Assembly: GCF_031846165.1 (NCBI RefSeq)
Contig: NZ_JAVRIE010000002.1
Location: forward strand, 186,001-250,000
Direction of reading: 5' to 3'
Length of the DNA: 64,000 nt
Source: Glaciecola blandensis
GTDB taxonomy: Bacteria > Pseudomonadota > Gammaproteobacteria > Enterobacterales > Alteromonadaceae
The notes under the pieces were generated by a model. The model ran no database searches, was not told the origin of the DNA, and was given only the letters and a program-made list of their open reading frames with translations. Within the stretch, counting starts at the first letter, position 1. Every line of letters starts with the position of its first letter. Position numbers and translations under genes: made by a program. Below are positions 18,022-26,316 of the stretch, in pieces.

Positions 18022-20055
18022 TTGAAAAAACTGATATTGATAGTAACTGCAATCGTATTAATGAGTGCTTGTGGTGGTGGCTCTGGTGATTCTTCTCCAG
18101 TAGGTGACCCTCCGCCACCACCACCACCGCCATCAACGGTCTCTTTGCAGATATCTGGAACAATAAGTTCCCCCGATCTACCAAATGCGCTGATTACCGC
18201 CACGGTAGCTGGAAGGAGTTTTGAAACAAGTTCAGACGAGCTCGGGAATTACAGTCTAGAGATTGAAATTAATGAAAGTGAGCAAACTAGTCTATTGGTC
18301 ATTGATGCATTTGGCACAGGTAGTTTGAGCCACATACATTATAAAACCTATGTAGACTCGATTCAGAGTCTTCTTACCATCGGTAATCAGCTCAATGATA
18401 GCGATGTACCTTCCTTGAGAGTCTCTCAGATAAAAACGGCTCTTTCCGCTGTTTTACGCCATGAAGGTGAGATTACAGATCTAGACTCTTTGGCGCTCGC
18501 TCGCCAGGAATATGATAGAGATTTAGTCTTACCCTTTGCGACCACACTGGTTTATTTTACCGACCTTGTCGATGGGCAAATGTTTGATTTACCAGATGGA
18601 ATTGAAACCACGTGGGAGTTACTTTCTGATAAAGAAACGGCTCTGGATATGGCACGGGTACTTGCTGAGCGCAATCCACCTGCCGCGCAAGGTGAAACCA
18701 GCGAGTTCAATGAGGTCACCCAATCTCTCGTTACAAATTCAGAGCTTGTAGGCTCTGCAGAATCGTTAAACTTACCCACTAATTTTTATTTCATCGGTCT
18801 GGGTGATAGTAATGGAGATGGAAAAATCGAATTGCTGGAAGACGGTTCCGGTTCTTTAACATTTTCCGGCACGGAATACCCTGCCACTTGGGATTTACAA
18901 GACCAATTACTAAATTTGCAGCTTGATGGAGCAGCATTTAGAGTTTTTCTAAGTGGTAATATTTGTGAAGGCTACATACGTACAGCAAATATTGGTTTCA
19001 TTGATGACGCCGCCGACAGTACCTTGTTGAGCTTGCTTTTAACCAGAGAAGTGATCTGCGAAGACGAACCTTCATTGAATTACACAAGTCGCACTGTTCA
19101 AGCATATGAAGTTGTTGATGAGAGAGTCGTAGCTGATCCAGAATGGTTAACCGAGGGGGAATATGTCCTGCTGAGTCCAGATGTGGTAATTAGCCATATA
19201 ACACCAGAATCACCTCAAGCAGTTTTAAACTTTTCGTATCTTACAAGAGTGATTGTGAGCGAAGGGAATGGTTTTGTATTACGACGTGCAATAGATTTTA
19301 CAGTAGACAATGAATTGATATACAAAGAGTATCAGGGGACTTTTTCAAGCGATCAAAAACAGCTCATACTTCCACTTGAAGATGGTGAGACCTTCTCGTT
19401 TAATATCGCAAGGCCAATTAGCAATGAGCTTGCTTTGAGCTCAATTTCTGCCACTCAGATCGCTATTTCAAACGATGAATCAGAGCCCGACGCTGAAGTA
19501 GATCCCGATGCTAAAACGCTTGTTCAAAAAAGTGGATTTATTGTGCAAAAAGATGAGCAAAATTTTACCGACAATAGCATTGTTGGTTGGTATGAAAGTC
19601 GCAATGTCTCATGGTTCAAAACCCAAACCACTTGGTATGAGTACCGGGAAGATGGAACAGCATATACTTATAGTTGGATTGACCAAAATGACGATCATCA
19701 AATTCAAGAAGCATCTAATACAGGACAGTCTGAGATATCAATTTTTAAACGATACTGGCGTTTAAATGACGGTGGTGATGTTGAAGAGAAAGTGTATTTA
19801 CCTATTTTTAGAGGCAACGATGATGCGTGTGCGAGTGCTACTTTTGATTCATTTCCTGAGCAAGATTGCTACTTGAGACAAACTAGTGTTATCAGTCGAA
19901 TAAACTCCATTGATGATAAACTCTTGATTGATTGGCAATACAGTCGTTTTAGATTTACTGGTATATCAACCATTACTGAGCTCAACGCAGTAGAACCAGA
20001 GATGCTAAAGAGACTAGAGGCTAAGCCAACCTTAATAGAAGAAGCTGGACTATAG
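18022..20055 (+). CDS. Large lipoprotein of unknown function with octaproline tract
   Basis: A 677-residue lipoprotein. The start is TTG with an AAGGA ribosome site. The signal peptide ends at lipobox Cys17 (LMSAC), followed by a Gly/Ser linker and eight consecutive prolines near residues 32-39, which would call for elongation factor P during translation. The region after that (SLQISGTISSPDLPNALITATVAG) resembles a carboxypeptidase-regulatory-like/Ig beta-sandwich. The rest is acidic and beta-rich with several cysteines (NICEGY, VICEDE, DDACASA, EQDCYL), as in exported proteins, and one DSNGDGKIELLE stretch looks like a calcium-binding or dockerin-like loop. No enzymatic motif recognised. Surface localisation is likely. 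Confidence 0.7.
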   Translation: MKKLILIVTAIVLMSACGGGSGDSSPVGDPPPPPPPPSTVSLQISGTISSPDLPNALITATVAGRSFETSSDELGNYSLEIEINESEQTSLLVIDAFGTGSLSHIHYKTYVDSIQSLLTIGNQLNDSDVPSLRVSQIKTALSAVLRHEGEITDLDSLALARQEYDRDLVLPFATTLVYFTDLVDGQMFDLPDGIETTWELLSDKETALDMARVLAERNPPAAQGETSEFNEVTQSLVTNSELVGSAESLNLPTNFYFIGLGDSNGDGKIELLEDGSGSLTFSGTEYPATWDLQDQLLNLQLDGAAFRVFLSGNICEGYIRTANIGFIDDAADSTLLSLLLTREVICEDEPSLNYTSRTVQAYEVVDERVVADPEWLTEGEYVLLSPDVVISHITPESPQAVLNFSYLTRVIVSEGNGFVLRRAIDFTVDNELIYKEYQGTFSSDQKQLILPLEDGETFSFNIARPISNELALSSISATQIAISNDESEPDAEVDPDAKTLVQKSGFIVQKDEQNFTDNSIVGWYESRNVSWFKTQTTWYEYREDGTAYTYSWIDQNDDHQIQEASNTGQSEISIFKRYWRLNDGGDVEEKVYLPIFRGNDDACASATFDSFPEQDCYLRQTSVISRINSIDDKLLIDWQYSRFRFTGISTITELNAVEPEMLKRLEAKPTLIEEAGL

Positions 20056-20061
20056 TTACAC

Positions 20062-20085
20062 AGAGGTGGCCAGCCAGCCACCTCT
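20062..20085 (+). terminator. Hairpin after the large lipoprotein gene
   Basis: Nine-base perfect arms AGAGGTGGC and GCCACCTCT with a six-base loop (CAGCCA), seven bases after the stop codon. The T-run after it is short, so termination strength is uncertain. Confidence 0.65.
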
Positions 20086-20171
20086 TGTTACCCTGATACT
20101 GAGCCAAGCTTAGCTATGGTTCGTATATCTTCTTAATCGCGACTTAACACAACTAGGGTAACTGTATCGTA

Positions 20172-20990
20172 ATGGACCTTATATTTTTCGACCTTGACGG
20201 GACCTTGCTCAATGCATCGTCTGAGATCTCTCCATTCACCAGAGAAACCCTAGGTCTACTTCGAGATAAAGACATTGCTTATACCGTAGCAACAGGGCGT
20301 TCTTTGTTGTCGGCAAAAAAGATTGTGGAAGGACACTTTTTTGAACTGCCGCATATTTACAATAACGGTGTCACTATTTGGGATCCAGCAAAACAAGCCT
20401 TGAGTTTCGATAACTTACTAGAACATAGCGAGATTGAAGACGTTGTAAATTCCGCTCTAACGCATGGCATAACACCCTTTGTAAATACTATTGAGAATCA
20501 CCAACACTTCATTTATCACAGCCAAGTTCGACACCCCATCGAGAAAGAGCTTATTGAAAAGCATTTTTCGCGAACCGACGCTAAGCTATTGCCACTAGAG
20601 GCACTGCCTAAAAACAGCGATGTGACTAACATCAGCATGATAGGTGATAATAAAAAGGTGGCGTCTATTTGGAATGAAATCAATGAGCATCCGCATTTAA
20701 TTGCATACTCTGGTCCAGCTCACGAGGGGCGAGACAACAGCTGGATGGACGTGCATCACCGTCTCGCTAATAAAGGATCTGCAGTAAACAACTTGAAGGT
20801 AGATTTAGGGGCAAGTAACGTGATCTGCTTTGGCGACGGTGAAAACGACTTAAGTATGTTTGAACTCGCCGACGAGTGTTATGCCCCTGACAATGCAAAA
20901 CCTCAGGTGAAATCAAAGGCGAACGCAGTTATTGGACATAATCATGACGATGGAATTGCGCATTTTTTAAGGGAACGTTTTAGCTTGTAA
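20172..20990 (+). CDS. HAD-superfamily Cof-type sugar phosphatase
   Basis: A 272-residue haloacid dehalogenase hydrolase of the Cof (type IIB cap) subfamily. Motif I is FFDLDGTLL with nucleophile Asp7 and acid/base Asp9; motif II is VATGRS; motif IV is CFGDGENDLSMFE, which carries the Mg2+ ligands. Cof-type enzymes dephosphorylate sugar phosphates, FMN, pyridoxal phosphate or similar metabolites with low specificity, so the substrate cannot be assigned. It is a single gene with an AT-rich terminator downstream at 21031. Confidence 0.9.
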   Translation: MDLIFFDLDGTLLNASSEISPFTRETLGLLRDKDIAYTVATGRSLLSAKKIVEGHFFELPHIYNNGVTIWDPAKQALSFDNLLEHSEIEDVVNSALTHGITPFVNTIENHQHFIYHSQVRHPIEKELIEKHFSRTDAKLLPLEALPKNSDVTNISMIGDNKKVASIWNEINEHPHLIAYSGPAHEGRDNSWMDVHHRLANKGSAVNNLKVDLGASNVICFGDGENDLSMFELADECYAPDNAKPQVKSKANAVIGHNHDDGIAHFLRERFSL

Positions 20991-21030
20991 AACGCTCCCA
21001 GCCTAATGGCCAATGTTAATTCTGTTGTTC

Positions 21031-21055
21031 AAAAAGCTTATTCAGGAAGCTTTTT
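21031..21055. terminator. Bidirectional terminator between HAD gene and small exported protein
   Basis: Arms AAAAAGCTT and AAGCTTTTT with a seven-base loop, between converging genes. It includes the stop codon of the minus-strand gene (21038-21040). A- and T-runs on both sides fit termination in both directions. Confidence 0.75.
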
Positions 21056-21277
21056 AACCGGTTTGTAACCTTCTGATTCAAGTTCTTGATTCACGCAAAT
21101 AAGTAAAAATTCTGGTAGCGACAAATCACCCGTACCATCATCTTCTGCGATCTCGGTACAGTACTCAACAAACTCTTGGATCAATTCCGCATCGGCTTCA
21201 GGACGATCGTCAGCATTTACAGCGAATGACAATAAACCTGCAAATAAAGCACTTGTTACTAGAGTAATCATTTTCAT
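21038..21277 (-). CDS. Small exported acidic protein, unknown function
   Basis: A 79-residue precursor with a clear signal peptide (MKMITLVTSALFAGLLSFAVNA) and a short, very acidic mature part of ~57 residues containing two cysteines (EYCTEIA and LICVNQ) that could make one disulphide. The ATG is preceded by AGGTGTTTT. Small secreted proteins with this two-Cys helical pattern are common in Alteromonadales but have no known function. It is divergent from the ATP-grasp operon, with the 39-bp palindrome in between. Confidence 0.7.
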   Translation of the reverse strand: MKMITLVTSALFAGLLSFAVNADDRPEADAELIQEFVEYCTEIAEDDGTGDLSLPEFLLICVNQELESEGYKPVKKLPE

Positions 21278-21342
21278 TAAAACACCTCAAAAAAGTGGTT
21301 GGCTATTTACGCCGAAGTGTAGGCTGAATTTCCCAATACGCT

Positions 21343-21381
21343 AACGAAATAATCTGTTCTTGAAGAACAATTTATTTCGTT
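21343..21381. promoter_or_regulatory. 39-bp near-perfect palindrome in divergent intergenic region
   Basis: Arms of 19 bases (AACGAAATAATCTGTTCTT and its complement with two mismatches) around a single central G. It lies 66 bases from the small exported gene and 96 bases before the ATP-grasp operon. It is either a dimeric regulator's operator or a transcribed hairpin; no T-run follows, so an intrinsic terminator is unlikely. Confidence 0.65.
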
Positions 21382-21476
21382 CGAAAAATAGTCAGCCGGG
21401 TCTTGCTAATCAACAGATAAAGCCTATATTTCGCGCGAATTAACCATGCTTTATTTTGTGACACTGGACCAAATAA

Positions 21477-22937
21477 ATGATTACAACTTTGATTGTTGTC
21501 GACAGCCTTAATGATTTCCCTGCGCTTGAACTAGACGCTACCGTACTGGACTTTGAGAGTTACCTTGCTGACTATCCAAAACTCAGCGAGCGGAAGACGC
21601 GCGTAATTAACTTATGCAATACAAACAAGTATTTAAGCAAAGGGTATTACTGCTCTTTGTTAGCTGAAGCGCGCCATCACAAAGTGCTGCCTAGCGTGAA
21701 CACGATCAATGATTTGATAATAGAAAGCACTGAACAGTCTTTAGAAGTTGCTAGCTTAACATTACCAAAAGCGCTGAGTGACAGTGTTAAAGATAGTGCC
21801 GTGTGCGATTTAGTGTTTGGCACGGCAAATGATGATGCGATGCAAGCAGTTGCAAAGCACGTATTTGATCGTTTTCCAGCACCATATCTTCAGATCAGTG
21901 TGAGCAAACAAGTGAACGCAACTAGCCTAAAAGTGCGCTTAGGCAACTGGGACGAAATTATTTCTCAGGGTCAGGCATTTGTGGTTAAGGCCCTGCAAGA
22001 CTACCTACAAAAAAACTGGGTGAAACGATTTTCTAAAAAGTCCGCACGTTGGGATATGGCGATTTTGTGTAATGAAAACGAAGCCACGCCACCAAGTGAT
22101 AAAAAAGCATTAAAACACTTTGTGCAAGCCGCGAAGAAAGTGGGTATTAACGCGCAACTAATCGATAGTAGCCAACCAGCCAATATTACTCATTTCGATG
22201 CGCTGTTCATTCGCGAAACCACAGCGATCAACCATCCTACCTATCATTTAGCGAGGAAAGCTGAGCGTGAAGGTCTAGTGGTCATTGATGATGCCAATAG
22301 TATTCTTAAATGCTGCAACAAGGTGTTTTTACAGGACGCATTTAGCTATCACAAAGTGCCGGTGCCAAAAAGTGGGTTTGCGTACGACTCAAGCGATAAA
22401 ACTTGCACGTCTCTAGGACAAGAGTTCGGCTTTCCAATGGTACTGAAATTGCCAGAAAGCTCTTTTTCTTTAGGTGTATTCAAAGTTAAAGATGAGACTG
22501 AGTTGAAAGTAAGACTTGCTGAATTACTTCATCAATCTGCTTTGGTGTTAGTGCAAGAATATGTTTTCACTGAATTTGATTGGCGCATTGGTGTACTCAA
22601 CGGTAAGCCTATATATGCGTGTCGCTACTTTATGGCAAGAGGACACTGGCAAATCTATAATCATGCATCAAGCAAGAATACTTCAGGTGGTTTTGAAACA
22701 TTACCCACTTTTGAGGTGCCAAAATCGGTGCTGGATGCAGCGATTAAAGCCAGCGGCATTATAGGTAAAGGCTTATATGGTGTCGATATTAAGCAGTCAA
22801 ACGGCAAAGTATATGTCATTGAGGTCAATGACAATCCTAGTATTGAATCGAAAGTGGAAGATAAGTACTTAGGCAAAGAACTGTACATGATTATCATGCA
22901 AGAATTTGCAAATCGCTTGGAAGCGAGGGGGCGCTAA
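21477..22937 (+). CDS. RimK-like ATP-grasp ligase with RLAN N-terminal domain
   Basis: A 486-residue amide-bond-forming ligase. The N-terminal ~200 residues match the RimK-like ATP-grasp N-terminal (RLAN) domain layout (RVINLCNTNKYLSKGYYCSLLAEARHHKVLPSV). The rest is an ATP-grasp domain of the RimK type: ALFIRETTAINHP, FQDAFSYHKVPVPKSG region, FPMVLKLPESSFSLGV (ATP-binding lysine), QEYVFTEFDWRIGVLNG, and metal-binding IEVNDNPSIE. RimK relatives add amino acids or peptides to an acceptor carboxylate. The next gene starts immediately after the stop (GTG at the following base), so translation is coupled. Acceptor and donor are unknown. Confidence 0.88.
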   Translation: MITTLIVVDSLNDFPALELDATVLDFESYLADYPKLSERKTRVINLCNTNKYLSKGYYCSLLAEARHHKVLPSVNTINDLIIESTEQSLEVASLTLPKALSDSVKDSAVCDLVFGTANDDAMQAVAKHVFDRFPAPYLQISVSKQVNATSLKVRLGNWDEIISQGQAFVVKALQDYLQKNWVKRFSKKSARWDMAILCNENEATPPSDKKALKHFVQAAKKVGINAQLIDSSQPANITHFDALFIRETTAINHPTYHLARKAEREGLVVIDDANSILKCCNKVFLQDAFSYHKVPVPKSGFAYDSSDKTCTSLGQEFGFPMVLKLPESSFSLGVFKVKDETELKVRLAELLHQSALVLVQEYVFTEFDWRIGVLNGKPIYACRYFMARGHWQIYNHASSKNTSGGFETLPTFEVPKSVLDAAIKASGIIGKGLYGVDIKQSNGKVYVIEVNDNPSIESKVEDKYLGKELYMIIMQEFANRLEARGR

Positions 22938-24116
22938 GTGAAGGCCACTTATCGTTTGGCGGAGCTTGATGATCTGCCTGCTTTGGTGCGCATTGAAAAC
23001 CAGTGCTTTCAAACAGATCGCCTTTCAAAACGTCGATTCAAGCACTGGATACAAGCTGACAATGGCATTTGTTTGGTCGCAAGCAAAGATGAGCAAATTT
23101 GTGCTTATGGCTTGGTGATTATGCGCGATGGTACCCGTTCGGCGCGTTTGTATTCTCTCGCCTTAGAAAGCGAATATAGAGGGCAGGGTATTGCGCAAGC
23201 CTTATTACTTGAGTTAGAGCGCTTAGCGGTGGGCCAGCAGCGTCTGTTTATGCGTTTAGAAGTGGCTGAAACCAATGCGGCCGCCATTAAAATGTACCAA
23301 TATTTGGGTTACAAGCAGTTTGGTGTTTATCAAAAATATTATGCTGATGGTACCAATGCGTTGCGCTTCCAAAAGCCAATCAAACAGAGCCTGGCGGTAC
23401 AGAAACTTCCTGCATATCCATGGTATCAGCAGTCGACAGAGTTCACTTGTGGGCCGTCTGCTTTGATGATGGCCATGCAGAGTCTGAATGCAGATTTCAA
23501 AATGTCCGCCACCCAAGAAATTGATATTTGGCGGCAAGCAACAACCGTTTTTATGACCTCTGGCCACGGTGGTTGTCATCCTGTGGGATTGGCCTTAGCA
23601 GCGAAATCTTTAGGTTTCGATGCCGAAGTATATGTTAGTCAACCAGGCGATCTATTTGTTGAAGGTGTTCGCAGTGAGCACAAAAAATCGATAATGCAGT
23701 TAGTTGAAAAACAATTTTTTGAACGAGCTACTGAGTATAATGTAAGCGTTCACTTTCACGATGCGTCACTTAATACAATAGAGAGTGAATTGGCTCAAGG
23801 TCATGCTGTTATTTGCTTAATTAGTACTTATCAATTCGATGGAAAAAAAGCACCGCATTGGGTCGCGATCACGCATATCGATGATACGTTTCTGTACTTT
23901 CATGATCCTGACGCCAGCGTTGAAGGTGTTATTCAGGCTCAACTATTAAGCAAGACCGAAGAGCAGTTGTTCCAATCAAGTGAGATAGATTATCAACATG
24001 TCCCCATCCTGAAAGAAGATTTCACCAAGTTTTCAGTGTTTGGGAAGAGTAAGTTAAGAACCTGCCTTGTGATCAAAAAAAACACAAAGCGGCGCAATAG
24101 AGGAGGCGACGAATGA
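22938..24116 (+). CDS. GNAT acetyltransferase / C39-like cysteine peptidase fusion
   Basis: A 392-residue two-domain protein. Residues 1-150 are a GNAT N-acetyltransferase with the acetyl-CoA loop R81-G-Q-G-I-A and RLEVAETNAAAIKMYQYLGY. Residues ~155-375 are a papain-like C39 peptidase: Cys171 in STEFTCGPSALMM, His307 in PHWVAITHID and Asp323/325 in FHDPDA supply a plausible Cys-His-Asp site. C39 peptidases often process double-glycine leader peptides, but no transporter or leader peptide lies nearby. The GTG start directly abuts the ligase stop, and the end overlaps the next gene by four bases (ATGA), so these form one translational unit. Confidence 0.88.
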   Translation: MKATYRLAELDDLPALVRIENQCFQTDRLSKRRFKHWIQADNGICLVASKDEQICAYGLVIMRDGTRSARLYSLALESEYRGQGIAQALLLELERLAVGQQRLFMRLEVAETNAAAIKMYQYLGYKQFGVYQKYYADGTNALRFQKPIKQSLAVQKLPAYPWYQQSTEFTCGPSALMMAMQSLNADFKMSATQEIDIWRQATTVFMTSGHGGCHPVGLALAAKSLGFDAEVYVSQPGDLFVEGVRSEHKKSIMQLVEKQFFERATEYNVSVHFHDASLNTIESELAQGHAVICLISTYQFDGKKAPHWVAITHIDDTFLYFHDPDASVEGVIQAQLLSKTEEQLFQSSEIDYQHVPILKEDFTKFSVFGKSKLRTCLVIKKNTKRRNRGGDE

Positions 24117-24919
24117 GTTTCTTTAATAAGAGTGTTGAGGTCATCGACTTTGCAGACCATATCAATTTAAAAAGTGCACAAAAGCAGTTTGCGACGAGGT
24201 ACATCGCAGAGCAGTATCGTGATGCCTTGCATATAGAGATGCCAAAAGGACAAATGTTCATTTTTGACTATGGTGTAGTTGTTGCGTGGGGCGTGAACCC
24301 AGATAAAGCAGCTCAATACATAAACGAGTTAAAAGATTTGGCATCGAAATTACACGATGATCAAGTTGATACCTACGAATTTACCAAGGTCGATGAGCAA
24401 GCAGAGCAAGCCCTAGCGTCAAACGATACTCTGTATTTACCTAATTTTCAGACTAATACCTTGTTAGCCTTAAGCCATGCTTTCGCGCAATCGGCAAAGT
24501 TACAGCATTATGAAGAAATTGCAGAAAAGACGATAGTGAGCAATCAATACTTGATTGATATGTTGGCGAAAAGCGGCAAAATCGCGCTGAATCGTAAACA
24601 GTTAGCGAAACTGAGGGGGCAATTATTTCAGACGAAAACAGACATTGTGTTGCATTATAATTTACTTGATACGCCAGAGTTTTTCTGGGATTTTCCCGCG
24701 CTTGAGCATTACTATTTAAGTCTAGGTAAATACTTGGAGTTGAGTCAGCGAATTGAAATCTTGAATTTGAAACTAGAAACCATTCAAGACTTGTTTGATA
24801 TGTTAGCTGCAGAACAAAATCATAAACATTCGTCATTTCTCGAGTGGATTATTATCATCCTGATTGCCATTGAAATTGTGATTTTCTTTGGGGAGTATTT
24901 TCATATTCTTCCAAAGTAA
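24113..24919 (+). CDS. DUF155/RMD1-family membrane-anchored protein
   Basis: A 268-residue protein of the DUF155 (RMD1/YagE) family. The core (MFIFDYGVVVAWGV, residues ~43-56; DTLYLPNFQTNTLLALSHAFAQSAKL, ~103-128) is followed by a predicted coiled coil (LELSQRIEILNLKLETIQDLFDML) and a C-terminal membrane helix (EWIIIILIAIEIVIFFGEYF). Relatives include yeast RMD1 and mitochondrial RMND1, the latter tied to mitochondrial translation, but bacterial function is not known. It is the third gene of the ATP-grasp operon with a four-base overlap. Its last 82 codons are repeated 3.9 kb downstream. Confidence 0.87.
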   Translation: MSFFNKSVEVIDFADHINLKSAQKQFATRYIAEQYRDALHIEMPKGQMFIFDYGVVVAWGVNPDKAAQYINELKDLASKLHDDQVDTYEFTKVDEQAEQALASNDTLYLPNFQTNTLLALSHAFAQSAKLQHYEEIAEKTIVSNQYLIDMLAKSGKIALNRKQLAKLRGQLFQTKTDIVLHYNLLDTPEFFWDFPALEHYYLSLGKYLELSQRIEILNLKLETIQDLFDMLAAEQNHKHSSFLEWIIIILIAIEIVIFFGEYFHILPK

Positions 24920-24978
24920 GTGAATGTTTACATTCTTTAAAGGCAATAAAAATAGCAACAATCACTCAGTAGTAAAAA

Positions 24979-25005
24979 GAGAGGTTTGCATAAAGCAAGC
25001 CTCTC
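24979..25005. terminator. Bidirectional terminator between DUF155 gene and AhpD-like remnant
   Basis: Eleven-base arms GAGAGGTTTGC/GCAAGCCTCTC (one G-T pair) around a five-base loop, with A's before and T's after. An identical copy is at 28907-28933. Confidence 0.8.
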
Positions 25006-25023
25006 CTCAGTTGTTTTTTAAAA

Positions 25024-25194
25024 CTAGGCTGTCCAAGTATTTGGTTTGAACGCTTCATCCACCGGTGTTTCGGTAATGTGATTCGTGTAGTTGGACATGA
25101 CTTTAAGGCTTGTGCCCAATACCACATTCAAGACGGTTTCTTGAGTGTAACATTCAGTCAATTGCGGTGAAGTTGACATGCCAGCCAGTAGGTT
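25024..25194 (-). pseudogene. Truncated AhpD-like (carboxymuconolactone decarboxylase family) remnant
   Basis: This is a broken copy of the intact gene at 28952-29500. It keeps the C-terminal ~40 codons joined in frame to about codons 32-47; 285 bases between two TGTAAC repeats (present at 29074-29079 and 29359-29364 in the intact copy) are missing, taking the catalytic C-x-x-C-x3-H with them. The 5' end is lost at 25194, where unrelated sequence begins. It cannot make a working enzyme. Confidence 0.9.
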
Positions 25195-25295
25195 GCTGTT
25201 AATAATGTAATTTTGGAAAATTCAACAATCGCTTTTGTCAGCAATCATCAAGCTTCTTCAGATCAATATTATAACTTCGCTTTAGAGCGCCAAAA

Positions 25296-25992
25296 ATGTA
25301 TCACATTATTGCGGTCTTGGCCGAATATGGTCAGTTAGCCAATACCTCAGGTTTTTCCTTACACGCAGGGGTCTTCGCTAATACCGATGAGCCAGAAAAA
25401 TTAGAAAGACTGTGCCGCTACATTAGCCGCCCAGCGATTAGCGAGCAACGTTTGAGCATAACCGACCATGGAAAAGTACGCTATGAATTGAAAACGCCTT
25501 ATCGAGACGGTACAACCCACGTGTTCTTTGAACCTCTGGATTTTATTGGCAAGCTAGCCGCTCTGATTCCACCACCAAGACTTAACCTCACTCGATTCCG
25601 GTGACCGGCGCAGTTCGGCCTAATTCGCCCCTGACAGCAACCTTCGTGCGCAAGTCACTGCATCACAGCGAGGTAAAAATAGCCCTAAACTTATAAATAA
25701 AGAAGATAGCCAATCTGATAAGCCATACTATGCCAGAGGGATGACCTGGGCACAAAGGCTAAAACGGGTCTTCAACATAGACATTACTGAATGTGAGAAA
25801 TGCCAAAAGCACAATGTAAGTATCATCGCTTGCATTATAGACGTTCTCGTTATTCAAAAAATATTGAAGCATTTAGATAAAAAGTACCCAACTTCTAAAC
25901 AAACAAAACTGTTGCCACATTTGCGAGCGCCACCTGATGAACAATACGGAAACGATTTTACTATTCAACGTGACTTCACTTTTGGGGCGTAG
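25296..25992 (+). pseudogene. Decayed IS91-family (Y2-type) transposase, C-terminal part
   Basis: Two in-line open frames, 25296-25604 and 25741-25992, read as successive parts of the C-terminal domain of an IS91/ISCR-type rolling-circle transposase. The first has FSLHAGVFANTDEPEKLERLCRYISRP, YELKTPYRDGTTHVFFEPLDFIGKLAALIPPPR and NLTRFR; the second has MTWAQRLKRVFNIDITECEKC. The linking stretch carries stop codons, and the N-terminal HUH region with the catalytic tyrosines is absent. It is a remnant, not a mobile element able to act by itself, but its presence may explain how the repeated segment arose. Confidence 0.85.
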
Positions 25993-26316
25993 GCTCTATT
26001 TACTGCTGCAAGAGTAAAGAATAACGCGAGTATATGGCGGGGCTATTCGCGGTTTAATTCTCCATTTTCTGTACCAAAGGCCTGTCTACGCATGAAATGC
26101 TAAACTAACACGCCATAAAACACTTCCGCAATTCGATATTTCAACAAACCAATCTAGTCAAAAAGTCAGCTGTCACAGGGGGTAGCAAATAGCTTTTATT
26201 TTTCTTATGCTCAGTTACTTATTCTCCAGCTTGAGTATTTTAAGGTATTGCTAACTGTATAAAAAACTTGTACGTATAATCATCGAATGGTAGCGTTTAG
26301 TTTTTTAGGGATAATT
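25993..26316. other. Gap after the IS91-type remnant
   Basis: 324 bases with no convincing gene. The left part is plausibly the tail of the decayed IS91-like element; no diagnostic element terminus could be recognised. An AGGG ribosome site for the next gene is at 26307-26310. Confidence 0.4.

Larger units (their letters stand above)
24672..25194. repeat. Direct repeat, left copy (DUF155 tail plus truncated AhpD-like gene)
   Basis: This segment recurs at 28599-29406. It covers the last 82 codons of the DUF155 gene, the shared terminator and pieces of the AhpD-like gene. In the DUF155 part there are four base differences, all synonymous; the spacer has one single-base length difference. The left copy lacks 285 bases of the AhpD-like gene and stops matching after 25194. 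Confidence 0.92.

Noticed and set aside
22938..24116. Bacteriocin/lantibiotic processing cluster because of the C39 peptidase domain
   Set aside because: There is no ABC transporter, no leader peptide with a double-glycine motif and no modification enzyme of known lantibiotic type nearby. The C39 domain is fused to a GNAT domain.
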